A DNA stretch of 64,000 nt from Vibrio tritonius (lineage in GTDB: Bacteria; Pseudomonadota; Gammaproteobacteria; Enterobacterales; Vibrionaceae), in the NCBI RefSeq assembly GCF_001547935.1, contig NZ_AP014636.1, positions 1,054,001 through 1,118,000 on the forward strand. Reading direction: 5' to 3'. Position numbers and translations under genes: made by a program. Shown piece after piece: positions 27,764-36,758 of the stretch; the first letter of the stretch is position 1; each line of letters begins with the position of its first letter. Under the pieces are notes generated by a model, which saw only the letters and a list, made by a program, of their open reading frames with translations, was not told where the DNA came from and made no database searches.

Positions 27764-29128
27764 ATGACGGCCAAATTACAAAAAACACTGGGCACGCTCC
27801 CTCTTTGGGGGATTGCGGTTGGTCTAGTGATTTCTGGTGAATATTTCGGATGGAGTTACGGTTGGGGTATCTCAGGCACATTGGGATTTTTGGTCACTAC
27901 ATTGATTGTGGCAGCAATGTACACCTGTTTTATTTTTAGTTTTACCGAGTTAACAACCGCCATTCCACACGCGGGTGGTCCTTTTGCGTACAGTCGCCGC
28001 GCTTTTGGTGAAGTGGGCGGTTTGATTGCAGGTTTAGCCACACTGATTGAGTTTGTGTTTGCGCCACCCGCCATTGCCATGGCAATTGGTGCGTACTTAA
28101 ATGTTCAGTATCCTAATTTAGATCCTAAATTAGCAGCTGTTGGCGCTTATATCGTGTTCATGACACTCAATATCTTGGGTGTAAAATTGGCAGCTATGTT
28201 TGAACTTTGCGTGACCATTTTGGCTGTTCTTGAACTGTTAGTCTTTATGGGCGTCGTCGCTCCGGGCTTTAGCTTCTCTAACTTTGTGCTAAACGGTTGG
28301 GCCGGCAGCAATGAATTCACTTTTGGTACTTTATCCGCTATTTTCGCGGCGATTCCATTTGCGATTTGGTTCTTCCTCGCCATCGAAGGCGCTGCAATGG
28401 CAGCTGAAGAAGCCAAAGACCCACAACGTACCATTCCCAAAGCCTACATCTCTGGTATTTTGACTCTCGTTGTATTGGCCCTTGGCGTGATGATCTTTGC
28501 CGGCGGTGCTGGCGATTGGTCTAAACTGTCCGGTATTAACGACCCATTGCCACAAGCGATGAAAATGGTGGTGGGCACTAGTTCTGGTTGGTTACACATG
28601 TTGGTGTGGATTGGTCTATTCGGTTTGATCGCCTCTTTCCACGGCATTATCCTCGGCTATTCACGTCAATTCTTTGCCCTTGCACGTGCTGGTTACCTAC
28701 CAGCAGGACTGGCGAAACTGTCACGCTTTAATACTCCGCATCGAGCTATTTTGGCTGGTGGTGTCATAGGTATCATCGCTATCTTTAGTGATGGTGTAAT
28801 CAATTTACAAGGTATGAGCTTAACGGCTGCCATGATTACCATTGCGGTATTTGGCGCAATCGTAATGTACATTATGAGTATGTTAAGCCTATTTAGACTG
28901 CGTCGTTTAGAACCAAACTTGACTCGCACTTACCGTGCCCCGTTCTACCCTATTGTTCCTGGTATTGCGTTAGTATTAGCTGTGCTGTGTTTGATTGCGA
29001 TGGTTTGGTTTAACCAAGTGATCACCGCGATCTTCCTCGTGATGATGTTTATCGGTTTTGTCTACTTTAGCCAAACCAAACATCAGCGTGAAACTGCCGA
29101 GAAAGATCTGATGTTAGTACGTGAATAA
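27764..29128 (+). CDS. eat: APC-family permease, ethanolamine permease type
   Basis: A 454-residue amino acid-polyamine-organocation transporter with twelve hydrophobic segments. The start region WGIAVGLVISGEYFGWSYGW and the FTELTTAIPHAGGPFAYSRRAFGE loop fit the ethanolamine-permease branch, as does FFLAIEGAAMAAEEAKDPQRTIP in the middle. No ethanolamine ammonia-lyase genes are present in the window, so the substrate remains provisional. The sequence is followed by a strong terminator. Confidence 0.8.
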   Translation: MTAKLQKTLGTLPLWGIAVGLVISGEYFGWSYGWGISGTLGFLVTTLIVAAMYTCFIFSFTELTTAIPHAGGPFAYSRRAFGEVGGLIAGLATLIEFVFAPPAIAMAIGAYLNVQYPNLDPKLAAVGAYIVFMTLNILGVKLAAMFELCVTILAVLELLVFMGVVAPGFSFSNFVLNGWAGSNEFTFGTLSAIFAAIPFAIWFFLAIEGAAMAAEEAKDPQRTIPKAYISGILTLVVLALGVMIFAGGAGDWSKLSGINDPLPQAMKMVVGTSSGWLHMLVWIGLFGLIASFHGIILGYSRQFFALARAGYLPAGLAKLSRFNTPHRAILAGGVIGIIAIFSDGVINLQGMSLTAAMITIAVFGAIVMYIMSMLSLFRLRRLEPNLTRTYRAPFYPIVPGIALVLAVLCLIAMVWFNQVITAIFLVMMFIGFVYFSQTKHQRETAEKDLMLVRE

Positions 29129-29152
29129 CTATTTAAAACAAGAACTTAAAAT

Positions 29153-29188
29153 AATAAAGCCAGTATTAACTGGCTTTATTTTGGTTTT
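29153..29188 (+). terminator. Intrinsic terminator of the permease gene
   Basis: A perfect 12-bp stem (AATAAAGCCAGT / ACTGGCTTTATT) with a 4-nt loop is followed by TTGGTTTT. Confidence 0.88.
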
Positions 29189-29314
29189 AATTATCGTAAT
29201 AAAACAATGTGCATATTAATTTGATCTCGCCCCAAAAAATATCATTCGGTTATTTTTTGTTCGAAAATTCCAGCTAAAATTTGCGCACTTCAGATGAAGC
29301 TAGGAAATAAAATA

Positions 29315-29677
29315 ATGAAATCAAATCGAACGTTAAACGTCATTTGTGATGAGTGCTACCAAGAATCTTCACTCTCTCCTCATGACCAAAAAGTCATATA
29401 CGAACAAGGCTATATTCGCTGTAAACATTGCGCCATGGCCGTTGGTTTTGAAGAAACCATCTCGCAAAAAATTAGAACCATTATGTTACTTACCTTTTTT
29501 GTTGCGAGTGCTCTAACCATTCTTGCTGTCGTTCTTAGCCACTTTATTAGTGACAACGCGCTGCCCGCTTCCATTGCGATCATCGTTGTTGTGATGAACT
29601 TAGTGGTCATCTCTATCGCAAGTAGCCAACCTATCAAACTGGTCAGCTCTATGCGCAACTATGCAGTAAGTCATTAA
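29315..29677 (+). CDS. Small zinc-ribbon membrane protein
   Basis: A 120-residue protein of unknown function. The N-terminal 45 residues carry two CxxC knuckles (VICDECYQ and IRCKHCAM) that could bind zinc. Two hydrophobic helices follow (about residues 55-80 and 85-105), and the short tail is polar. The start is placed at 29315, where AGGAA lies upstream. The ATG at 29294 has no site. It stands alone behind the permease terminator. Confidence 0.65.
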   Translation: MKSNRTLNVICDECYQESSLSPHDQKVIYEQGYIRCKHCAMAVGFEETISQKIRTIMLLTFFVASALTILAVVLSHFISDNALPASIAIIVVVMNLVVISIASSQPIKLVSSMRNYAVSH

Positions 29678-29959
29678 TATTGATAGGCTTCATTCAATGG
29701 ATGAAGAAGCCTTAATTTCTTTTCTGCCAATCAATCAGTTATTCCCCCTTCCCAAAACGCTGTAAAAAAATCTTATTTTTTGGTTTCAATATCAAGCTGA
29801 ATTTCATTAAGAAAATCGTTCTAAGCCGATTTGCCAGGATCTTACTGGTGATCCAATTGCTGTGATTTGACTACAATGACACTGAAACGCTGTTATTAAC
29901 CATAGCAATACCATTGGTCAATAGCATTAAGGCAGCCCTATCAACTAGGAGGTACGAAG

Positions 29960-30148
29960 ATGAATATTCGCGAGAACATTGACGTGCTGGAGCAACAAAT
30001 ATACGTTGCCTGCTCAGAGGGTGATTATGAAACAGTTTCTGCGTTAGAAAAACAGTTGGAATATCTGCGTGGGAAAGTGGAGCATCCTTTTGATGAAGAT
30101 CCTTACGCCCTTGAGGGCCGAACCTATCAAGACGGTGATTGGTTCTAA
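29960..30148 (+). CDS. Small conserved acidic protein
   Basis: A 62-residue acidic protein with a predicted helical first half (MNIRENIDVLEQQIYVACSE, then YETVSALEKQLEYLRGKV) and an aromatic acidic tail ending TYQDGDWF. A strong ribosome binding site (AGGAGGT) precedes the ATG and an intrinsic terminator follows, so it is a real single-gene unit. I know no function for it. Confidence 0.78.
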   Translation: MNIRENIDVLEQQIYVACSEGDYETVSALEKQLEYLRGKVEHPFDEDPYALEGRTYQDGDWF

Positions 30149-30152
30149 TGTT

Positions 30153-30182
30153 TAGGGGAAGCTTTCGCTTCCCCCCTTTTTT
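30153..30182 (+). terminator. Intrinsic terminator after the 62-residue protein gene
   Basis: The 8-bp stem GGGGAAGC / GCTTCCCC with a 4-nt loop is followed by six T. It lies 6 bp beyond the stop codon. Confidence 0.9.
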
Positions 30183-30191
30183 CACTCACAC

Positions 30192-30779
30192 TTATAGAAA
30201 ATCGATCGAATTACGACCCGTTCTATTGGTGTTCACTGGTGCTTCATCGTCTTGTTGTGCCTTCTCTTGCACCGGCGCTTTCTCAGCAGAGGCTGACAAA
30301 CGTGATTTATTTCGTTTGGATGCAGACTTCTTGGTGCCCGTCGCAGCAAGGAACGCTTTTTCCGCTTTATCTGCCTTGGCAGCACCAGTCGACTTAGGAC
30401 CTTTTTGCGGTTTTGCAGATTCACCAGACGCTTTTTTTGCACCTGCTGATTTGCTTTTCTTAGCGGCAGATTTTACTTTAGGTTCAGCCTTTTCTTTTGG
30501 TTGAGAAACCGGCGCATCGCAAATCACCAAGTAAAATTCTTGGTTAAATTCGATTAAATCGCCGTCGTACATCTTACGACGTTTGCGTGTTTCTAGCTCA
30601 CCATTCACAAACACGTAGCCTTCAGTGATTACGTGTTTTGCTTCACCGCCACCGCTTACCGCGTCAGCAATTTTCAGCACCTTATACAGTTCAATAGGCT
30701 GCTCTGAAACTTCCACGCCAACCGCTTCAATTTCAATTTCGTCTTCAGCCACAAACTCTTGCTGATCCATATCCGTCAT
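30192..30779 (-). CDS. S4-domain RNA-binding protein with long basic tail
   Basis: A 195-residue protein. Residues 1-28 are acidic. Residues about 29-88 form a YbcJ/YaaA-like S4 RNA-binding domain (IELYKVLKIADAVSGGGEAKHVITEGYVFVNG, then RKRRKMYDGDLIEF). From about residue 95 the chain is a low-complexity Lys/Ala/Ser/Gly tail, which is about as long as the rest. Simple YbcJ proteins are about 70 residues, so both extensions are unusual. It probably binds structured RNA. It lies 80 bp downstream of entS on the same strand but is unlikely to belong to the siderophore pathway. Confidence 0.8.
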   Translation of the reverse strand: MTDMDQQEFVAEDEIEIEAVGVEVSEQPIELYKVLKIADAVSGGGEAKHVITEGYVFVNGELETRKRRKMYDGDLIEFNQEFYLVICDAPVSQPKEKAEPKVKSAAKKSKSAGAKKASGESAKPQKGPKSTGAAKADKAEKAFLAATGTKKSASKRNKSRLSASAEKAPVQEKAQQDDEAPVNTNRTGRNSIDFL

Positions 30780-30859
30780 AAGTCACTCTCAGTATTACTT
30801 TGCGCGCAGTTTACCCTCTTCTCGAAAGGGAAGAAACCACTAAATACCGGGTTTGACAA

Positions 30860-32119
30860 TTATGCCTGCTGTGGCGCTTTCATTAATTGTGGATCGCTTA
30901 ATTGCGCACCACGTAATTGACGAAAACCAAGTGCCATAACCGAGCCAATGCCAAGTGCCCCTAAGCCAAACGCCAGAATCGACACGCCCGGAGCCATAAT
31001 GTTACCTAAAGCGCCTAAACCCAGTGCACCAATTGAGTGGCCAGACACATCTTGTGCTGTCCATAAACTGCTCACCCGCCCCATCAAATGATTTGGGGTA
31101 TGTCCTTGCACCAAAGAGTACTGAATAATTTTGGTTAATGAACCGAGATAACCAAACACCACCAGCACCACTAATAGCAGCACATAATGTGTAACCACCC
31201 CAATGGCAGCAATGCTGACAAAAATACCGAGTGTGCTCCACACCATAATCAGTCCCGGTTTAGGGGATTGATTCACCCAACCGGAGGTCAGCGCACCTAA
31301 CATCGCCCCCAACGGCATCGCCGCATACAGTAACCCAGCTTCTGCCGCTGTGCCACCAAACACATCAATCGCCAAGACAGGAAACATCACTTTCACTGCG
31401 GTAGCGAGGGTTTCTAGTGTACCTAATGCCACCACACTGCCCACCAAGCGATGTTGGAAAAGAAACTTCACCCCAACCTTCAGTGAGGTGAGTGGTGTTT
31501 CTCCTTTTGTCCCTTCCGCTTTCATGCTCGGCAAACGCAGTAGCGGTAACAAGGTCAAAAAGGTGCCAAGTGCCGCCAAACTATAGTTCCAACTCACTTC
31601 ACCCCAGGCGATAATCAACCCACCAATGGCTGGCGAAAGTACCATGCCCGCACGAACGGTCAGCATACTCAGTGCCGCGGCTTGGGGAATGTTTTCCCTG
31701 CCGACTATCACTTGCATGCAGGCCATTAACGCTGTGACACCAATGGCAGCAAAAAAGCCATTCCAAAGTGAAAGGAAGTAAAGCACCCACAAAGATGGGT
31801 CTGGCAGCATGCTGTTCATCGCCATGGCAATAAACCCGACACCACAAATACCGCGAGCAAACAGGATCAGTTGCTTACGTTCATAACGGTCGGCAAGTAC
31901 GCCCCCTAAAAGTAGGCCAATAAACATACCACCACCGTCCAGTGCCATAATGCCCCCCACCGCTAGGGTCGAGTTGGTCATGTCATGCACTTGAATCGGG
32001 ACGGCGACCATCATCAGCCCTAATGCCAATACTGACACCAAACGGGCAATGAACACCATGCGAAAATCACGGTTCTCTTTGAGCAGAGTAAAATCAACGA
32101 GGAAAGAAGGTTTTTTCAT
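30860..32119 (-). CDS. entS: EntS-like MFS siderophore exporter
   Basis: A 419-residue major facilitator with twelve membrane segments. It follows E. coli EntS closely from end to end, for example MFIGLLLGGVLADRYERKQ, the LSMLTVRAGMVLSPAIGGL segment, GLLYAAMPLGAMLGALTSG and LMGRVSSLWTAQDVSG. EntS carries enterobactin across the inner membrane. It is the last gene of the minus-strand siderophore operon, separated from the synthetase gene by 64 bp with a strong hairpin. Confidence 0.93.
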   Translation of the reverse strand: MKKPSFLVDFTLLKENRDFRMVFIARLVSVLALGLMMVAVPIQVHDMTNSTLAVGGIMALDGGGMFIGLLLGGVLADRYERKQLILFARGICGVGFIAMAMNSMLPDPSLWVLYFLSLWNGFFAAIGVTALMACMQVIVGRENIPQAAALSMLTVRAGMVLSPAIGGLIIAWGEVSWNYSLAALGTFLTLLPLLRLPSMKAEGTKGETPLTSLKVGVKFLFQHRLVGSVVALGTLETLATAVKVMFPVLAIDVFGGTAAEAGLLYAAMPLGAMLGALTSGWVNQSPKPGLIMVWSTLGIFVSIAAIGVVTHYVLLLVVLVVFGYLGSLTKIIQYSLVQGHTPNHLMGRVSSLWTAQDVSGHSIGALGLGALGNIMAPGVSILAFGLGALGIGSVMALGFRQLRGAQLSDPQLMKAPQQA

Positions 32120-32137
32120 AATAACGTCTTATTAAGC

Positions 32138-32164
32138 CGCCTTTAGTCATTGCGACTAAAGGCG
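32138..32164. terminator. Intercistronic hairpin between entF and entS
   Basis: A perfect 11-bp inverted repeat (CGCCTTTAGTC / GACTAAAGGCG, 5-nt loop) lies in the 64-bp gap. On the minus strand it is not followed by a T-run, so it may be an mRNA-processing or stabilising hairpin rather than a full terminator. On the plus strand TTTT follows. Confidence 0.6.
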
Positions 32165-32183
32165 TTTTGATAAATGAATTCAA

Positions 32184-35100
32184 TTATGCTTTGATGAGCT
32201 GGGTATCGCGGCGGATCACTTGATCCAATAACGGTCCTACTCGCTTTAGGGTTTCCGGCTCTAATATATCTTGGTGGCGTGTATCAATATGTAGCTGAGT
32301 TAGATCGGCTGCGTATTTAGACCACACCTCCTCAATATCAAAATCAGGGAAGGTTTGGTCGGCAACAAACAGATGCAATCGACCAGCGTAGTAACGGGTT
32401 TTCGCTGTGGCCATTAGCCCCACGGCATAACCGTAGTTGGCATCCACATCCGCCAACATGGCTTGTTGCGCTGCGCCCATTTCTATTGCTTCGCCACCGT
32501 TTTTCTCGTCAAGAAAAGCGGCTTTCTCTTTTTCTGCCACTTCTTGGTTCATTGCAACGTCCCAATCTTGGCATTCGGTTGGATAGGTATCGAAAAGACC
32601 AACAAATGCGACCTCTTCCCCTTCTTGTTGCAGGCGTGCTGCCAGCGTGTGAGCGACGTTGCCGCCAAACGAATACCCAGCTAGATGATATGGACCATGC
32701 GGCTGCACTTTTTTCAGCTCCTCGTAATACATATCACAGGCTGCATCCATGGTGTTTGCCGTCGCGATAGCGCCACCTTCACGGGGTGATTGCAAACCAA
32801 TGATCGGATAGTCGCCACCTAGGTATCGAAGCAATCCAGTATAAAGCCAAGAGAAGCCTGATGCTGGGTTGATGCACACTAATGGTACGCCTTCGCCACG
32901 GCGAATCGGCAATACTTTTTCCAGCCCCACCATAGAACTTCCATCAGTGCCTTCATCCAAACATTGTGCAAGGGCTTCCACCGTTGGATTGATGATCACT
33001 TGCCCTACCGATAGCGTTTGGCCGGTTTTTTCATGAATGTCGGCAGCTAGTCGCATACAAAGTAAAGAGTGTCCCCCCAGTGAGAAAAAGTCATCTTGGA
33101 CAGTCACTTCACTGACTTGCAATAACTCACAAAATAGCTGGGCAACGATTTTCTCGTTGTCACTTTGCGGCGCACGCCCTTTATGGCTAGTTTGCAACGT
33201 TGGTAATGGCAACGCTTTGCGGTCCAATTTGCCGTTAGCGCTTAATGGGAACTCATTTAGAACCATGATCGCCATTGGCACCATATGCGCCGGCAAACGC
33301 TCTTGCATTTGACTGCGCAGCAGTTGTGTATCAAGTAATGGTGTATCGAGCGAATCACTCTTATCACTGGCCAGTACATAACCGATCAATTGGCGGTTAT
33401 CGGCTCCTGCCACACCGGTTTGTGACGGTAAGTTTTTCGCGCACACAATCGCTTGGTGAACCCCTTCCAGCTCTTGCAGGCACGCTTCAATCTCGCCTAA
33501 CTCAATACGTTGACCGCGAATTTTAAGTTGGTCATCACTGCGGCCTAAATAGTCCACTTTGCCCGAAGGTAACCAACGCACCACATCACCAGTGCGATAC
33601 ATACGACTGCCCGCAGGACCATAAGGGTCTGCGACGAATCGGTCTGCAGTTAATGCGCTGCGATTAAGATACCCCTCTGCCAGCTGCGCCCCTGTCAGAT
33701 AAAGTTCCCCTGGCACTCCAATAGGCACTTCACGTAAGAAACTATCTAAAATACGCAGCTCTGTGTTCCACACAGGTAAACCGATCGGCACGCCGCCGCT
33801 TAGTCCTTCATCAAGTTCAGGGCCAAATGCTGGACAATAAGTGACATCAACTGCCGCTTCTGTCGGGCCATATAAATTGTGTAACGGCGCATCAATATGG
33901 TGTTGATATAAACGCGCAAGCTCTTTAGTCAGCGCTTCACCACTACAGAATACGCGACGTAAACTGGAAGCGACTTGATCGTTTGTATCGACTTGAGAAT
34001 CAACATAAGCAATAAATGCCGCCAACATCGACGGTACAAAGTGCACCGTGGTGATATGGTAATCTTCCATCAAATGCAGTAACGCATCGGGGTCTTTATG
34101 CACTTCCGGTGGCGCCATCATCAAACTCGCCCCTTCAATCAGTGCCCAGAAAAACTCCCACACTGAGACATCGAAACTGCAAGGTGTTTTTTGCAATACC
34201 ACATCGCTAGCATTTAACTGATACTCGGCTTGCATCCACGCTAAACGGTTAACGATCGCGCCATGGGAAACCAACACGCCTTTCGGGTTGCCAGTCGAGC
34301 CAGAGGTATAAATAATGTAGGCGCCATCTTGGGTATCCAATGGACGATTTTCGATAAGAGACTGACTTTCCTCTGGTAAGCTATCCAACAGCAACACCGG
34401 CGCAAGATCACTAAACTCAGATTGATATTCTGACGTGGTGATCACCAAACTCGGCTTCGCATCATTCACCATGTAACTTAAACGTTCACTTGGGTAACTC
34501 ACATCCAAAGGCAGATAAATTGCCCCGGCTTCAATCACCGCGTTAATCGCTAAGCTCAGTTTGACACTGCGCGGCAAAGCAATAGCCACGATATCGCCTT
34601 TTTGCACACGATGGGTTATCAGTTGATTGGTCAAACCTTGCACCCGCGCGCGCATCTCTTGATACGTAAACTGATGATCCACATCCATCAAGGCAGATGC
34701 TTGAGGCGTTTGTTGCGCTTTTTCACGCATCAAGGCGCGTAACGTGGTTTGAGGTAATACGACTTCGGTTTGGTTTATTTGTGTTAGCAGAGCTCGGTCG
34801 GCTTCGGTTTGCAAAGAGAGATCACGCACTAAAGCTTCTGGATGACTTAGCAACTGGTCAATTAGCCATTCCACTTGACCTGCAATTCGTTGTGGCGCGT
34901 ATTTACTGTTACGATAAGCCACCATAATTTGCAGCTCATCGCCAGGAACAACAAACACTGTCATGGGGAAATGGGTATAACCGCGATTTTTAATCCGCTT
35001 AAGACGCCAAGCATGGTAAGTTTCCCCAAGCCATTGCGCTTCTTTAGGGAAATTTTCAACCGACAGCATAGTATCGAACAGGCTTTCCCCACCCACTAAT

Positions 35101-36506
35101 TGTTGGATTTCACTCAGTCCTAACACATCGTTTTCCAACACACCAATTTGAGCCTGCTGCATGGCGATAAGTTGGCTAAACAGTGTTTGATCTGGACGCA
35201 GCTTAGCACGCACTGGAATGGTATTGGTTAGCAACCCAACATGGTTTTCGATATCCGTCACTTCAGCAAATCGGCCAGAAATAGGCGTACCAAAGATCAC
35301 ATCTTCACGCCCGGTGATAGAGCCGAGAATCAGTGCCCATACCCCCTGCATTAGCGTGTTGATGGTGATGCCCTGCTTACGACATAGTTGGTAAACCTGT
35401 TGGCTTTTTTCGCGGCTTAATGTGAGATTCACTTCGTCGATATCGTGACGCTCAACATCGCCATCGTAAGCCAGTGTGGGAGTCGAACCTTGTAATAACT
35501 CTTGCCAAAGCGCTTTTGCCGGCGCTTTATCACGAGCAAGAAGCTGTTCCACTAAGTCCGCGTAAGGAGTGCTATCACTGACAAACGCACATTCTCCTGT
35601 GGCATAACTGTGCAATAGGGTGTTGAGCATGAGCGGAGTTGACCAGCCATCCACGATCAAATGGTGCTCAGAAAGATACACAGTATGTAGCCCATCACCA
35701 TGATGCACTACTTTGCAGTACAGCAAGGGCAACGTCGGATCCATCAGGTCATAGCGGCGGTCAATTTCTTGTTGTTCAATGAGTGCCAACTGCTTTTGTT
35801 GCTCATCATGAGATAAGTGATGTAAATCCACCTCTTCAATTGGCCACAACGCATCACTTTGATCAGGGACACTCACCAATATTTGCATGAGTTGTCCGGT
35901 AAGACGCGCATCAAAACGAGTCCACAATTGCGGATAGGTTTTAACCACGTTATCTAAACTGTTTTGCAAACGCTGGCGCTCAAATGCGCCCGAAAAAGTC
36001 ATGATTGATATGGCGTTGTAGTTGCAACCTGCTTGCGCCAGCAATGATTGGAAATAAAGGCCTTGCTGCAAAGGCAATGCCGGAAGAACTTGGCTAACTT
36101 TGCCAAATCGCGCTTCACATTGTTGCCACTGTTCCTGAGAGAGGTAGGATTGATTCGCTAGGTGCGTTTTTTCATAGCGGCCATTGACGTCAGGCGCTTG
36201 AGCCGCTTGCTCTGACTGTTCATGGCTTGCCTTGCGCGCTTTTTTCTCACCTTTTACTTTGGCTTTTGCTGCTATATCACGAAGCACTTTGCACACAAAA
36301 ATGTCTTTCGCTTTAAGCACGTAACCTTGTTTGCGCATTTTAGTCGACAGGGCCATCGCGGTAATGCTATCGCCACCTAGAGCGAAAAAGTCGTCATCGA
36401 TGCTGATGCTATCGGTATTTAGAAGTTCTGACACAATAGAATACAACACTCGCTCAGCATCACTCAGGCCAGAGCAAGTATCGATTGAATTAATCATTTG
36501 AGACAT
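32184..36506 (-). CDS. entF: EntF-type NRPS with extra N-terminal carrier (T-C-A-T-TE)
   Basis: A 1440-residue peptide synthetase. Carrier 1: GGDSI with S47. Condensation: about 138-560, with HHLIVDG at 281-287. Adenylation: about 585-1090, with YTSGSTGNPKG. Carrier 2: GGHSL with S1147. Thioesterase: S1279 (GYSFGG), D1307 and H1411. The specificity residues read D779, V780, W783, H822, F853, S855, L878, V886, D887, the code of EntF for serine. The A-T-TE part follows E. coli EntF, while the condensation domain (LPALPLQQGLYF start) does not, and EntF has no carrier before it. The expected product is a cyclic DHB-serine ester. Carrier 1 probably stands in for the aryl carrier missing from EntB. 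The ATG at 36506 has AGGAAG upstream. Confidence 0.93.
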   Translation of the reverse strand: MSQMINSIDTCSGLSDAERVLYSIVSELLNTDSISIDDDFFALGGDSITAMALSTKMRKQGYVLKAKDIFVCKVLRDIAAKAKVKGEKKARKASHEQSEQAAQAPDVNGRYEKTHLANQSYLSQEQWQQCEARFGKVSQVLPALPLQQGLYFQSLLAQAGCNYNAISIMTFSGAFERQRLQNSLDNVVKTYPQLWTRFDARLTGQLMQILVSVPDQSDALWPIEEVDLHHLSHDEQQKQLALIEQQEIDRRYDLMDPTLPLLYCKVVHHGDGLHTVYLSEHHLIVDGWSTPLMLNTLLHSYATGECAFVSDSTPYADLVEQLLARDKAPAKALWQELLQGSTPTLAYDGDVERHDIDEVNLTLSREKSQQVYQLCRKQGITINTLMQGVWALILGSITGREDVIFGTPISGRFAEVTDIENHVGLLTNTIPVRAKLRPDQTLFSQLIAMQQAQIGVLENDVLGLSEIQQLVGGESLFDTMLSVENFPKEAQWLGETYHAWRLKRIKNRGYTHFPMTVFVVPGDELQIMVAYRNSKYAPQRIAGQVEWLIDQLLSHPEALVRDLSLQTEADRALLTQINQTEVVLPQTTLRALMREKAQQTPQASALMDVDHQFTYQEMRARVQGLTNQLITHRVQKGDIVAIALPRSVKLSLAINAVIEAGAIYLPLDVSYPSERLSYMVNDAKPSLVITTSEYQSEFSDLAPVLLLDSLPEESQSLIENRPLDTQDGAYIIYTSGSTGNPKGVLVSHGAIVNRLAWMQAEYQLNASDVVLQKTPCSFDVSVWEFFWALIEGASLMMAPPEVHKDPDALLHLMEDYHITTVHFVPSMLAAFIAYVDSQVDTNDQVASSLRRVFCSGEALTKELARLYQHHIDAPLHNLYGPTEAAVDVTYCPAFGPELDEGLSGGVPIGLPVWNTELRILDSFLREVPIGVPGELYLTGAQLAEGYLNRSALTADRFVADPYGPAGSRMYRTGDVVRWLPSGKVDYLGRSDDQLKIRGQRIELGEIEACLQELEGVHQAIVCAKNLPSQTGVAGADNRQLIGYVLASDKSDSLDTPLLDTQLLRSQMQERLPAHMVPMAIMVLNEFPLSANGKLDRKALPLPTLQTSHKGRAPQSDNEKIVAQLFCELLQVSEVTVQDDFFSLGGHSLLCMRLAADIHEKTGQTLSVGQVIINPTVEALAQCLDEGTDGSSMVGLEKVLPIRRGEGVPLVCINPASGFSWLYTGLLRYLGGDYPIIGLQSPREGGAIATANTMDAACDMYYEELKKVQPHGPYHLAGYSFGGNVAHTLAARLQQEGEEVAFVGLFDTYPTECQDWDVAMNQEVAEKEKAAFLDEKNGGEAIEMGAAQQAMLADVDANYGYAVGLMATAKTRYYAGRLHLFVADQTFPDFDIEEVWSKYAADLTQLHIDTRHQDILEPETLKRVGPLLDQVIRRDTQLIKA

Positions 36507-36520
36507 CACGTGTTTCTTCC

Positions 36521-36736
36521 TTATGATTCCTTTGATGGCAATGGCTGGCGAATGTCGACCCAGTGCTTTTCAATGTATTCACAGCACTCTGTTTTTGCAC
36601 AAGGTCCAAACACCACTTCCCAGCCTGATGGCACCGGCGCAAACTGGGGCCATAAGCTGTATTGCTTTAGTGTGTTGAGCAACACTAAAAATGAATGCTT
36701 ATCGTCATCAAACGGATTGATATAGTGATCTTTCAT
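36521..36736 (-). CDS. MbtH-like protein (YbdZ)
   Basis: A 71-residue MbtH-family protein, a chaperone and activator of NRPS adenylation domains. It shows the expected NPFDDD start, YSLWPQFAPVPSGWEVVFG core and WVDIRQPLP end. It is located 14 bp before the synthetase gene, its likely partner. Confidence 0.95.
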   Translation of the reverse strand: MKDHYINPFDDDKHSFLVLLNTLKQYSLWPQFAPVPSGWEVVFGPCAKTECCEYIEKHWVDIRQPLPSKES

Positions 36737-36758
36737 GGCGGTTCCTAAAAATTGGGGG

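Noticed and set aside
30139..30504. 121-codon plus-strand frame opposite the S4-domain gene
   Set aside because: It is the complement of the low-complexity Lys/Ala tail; it has no ribosome binding site and an amino-acid make-up typical of such shadows.
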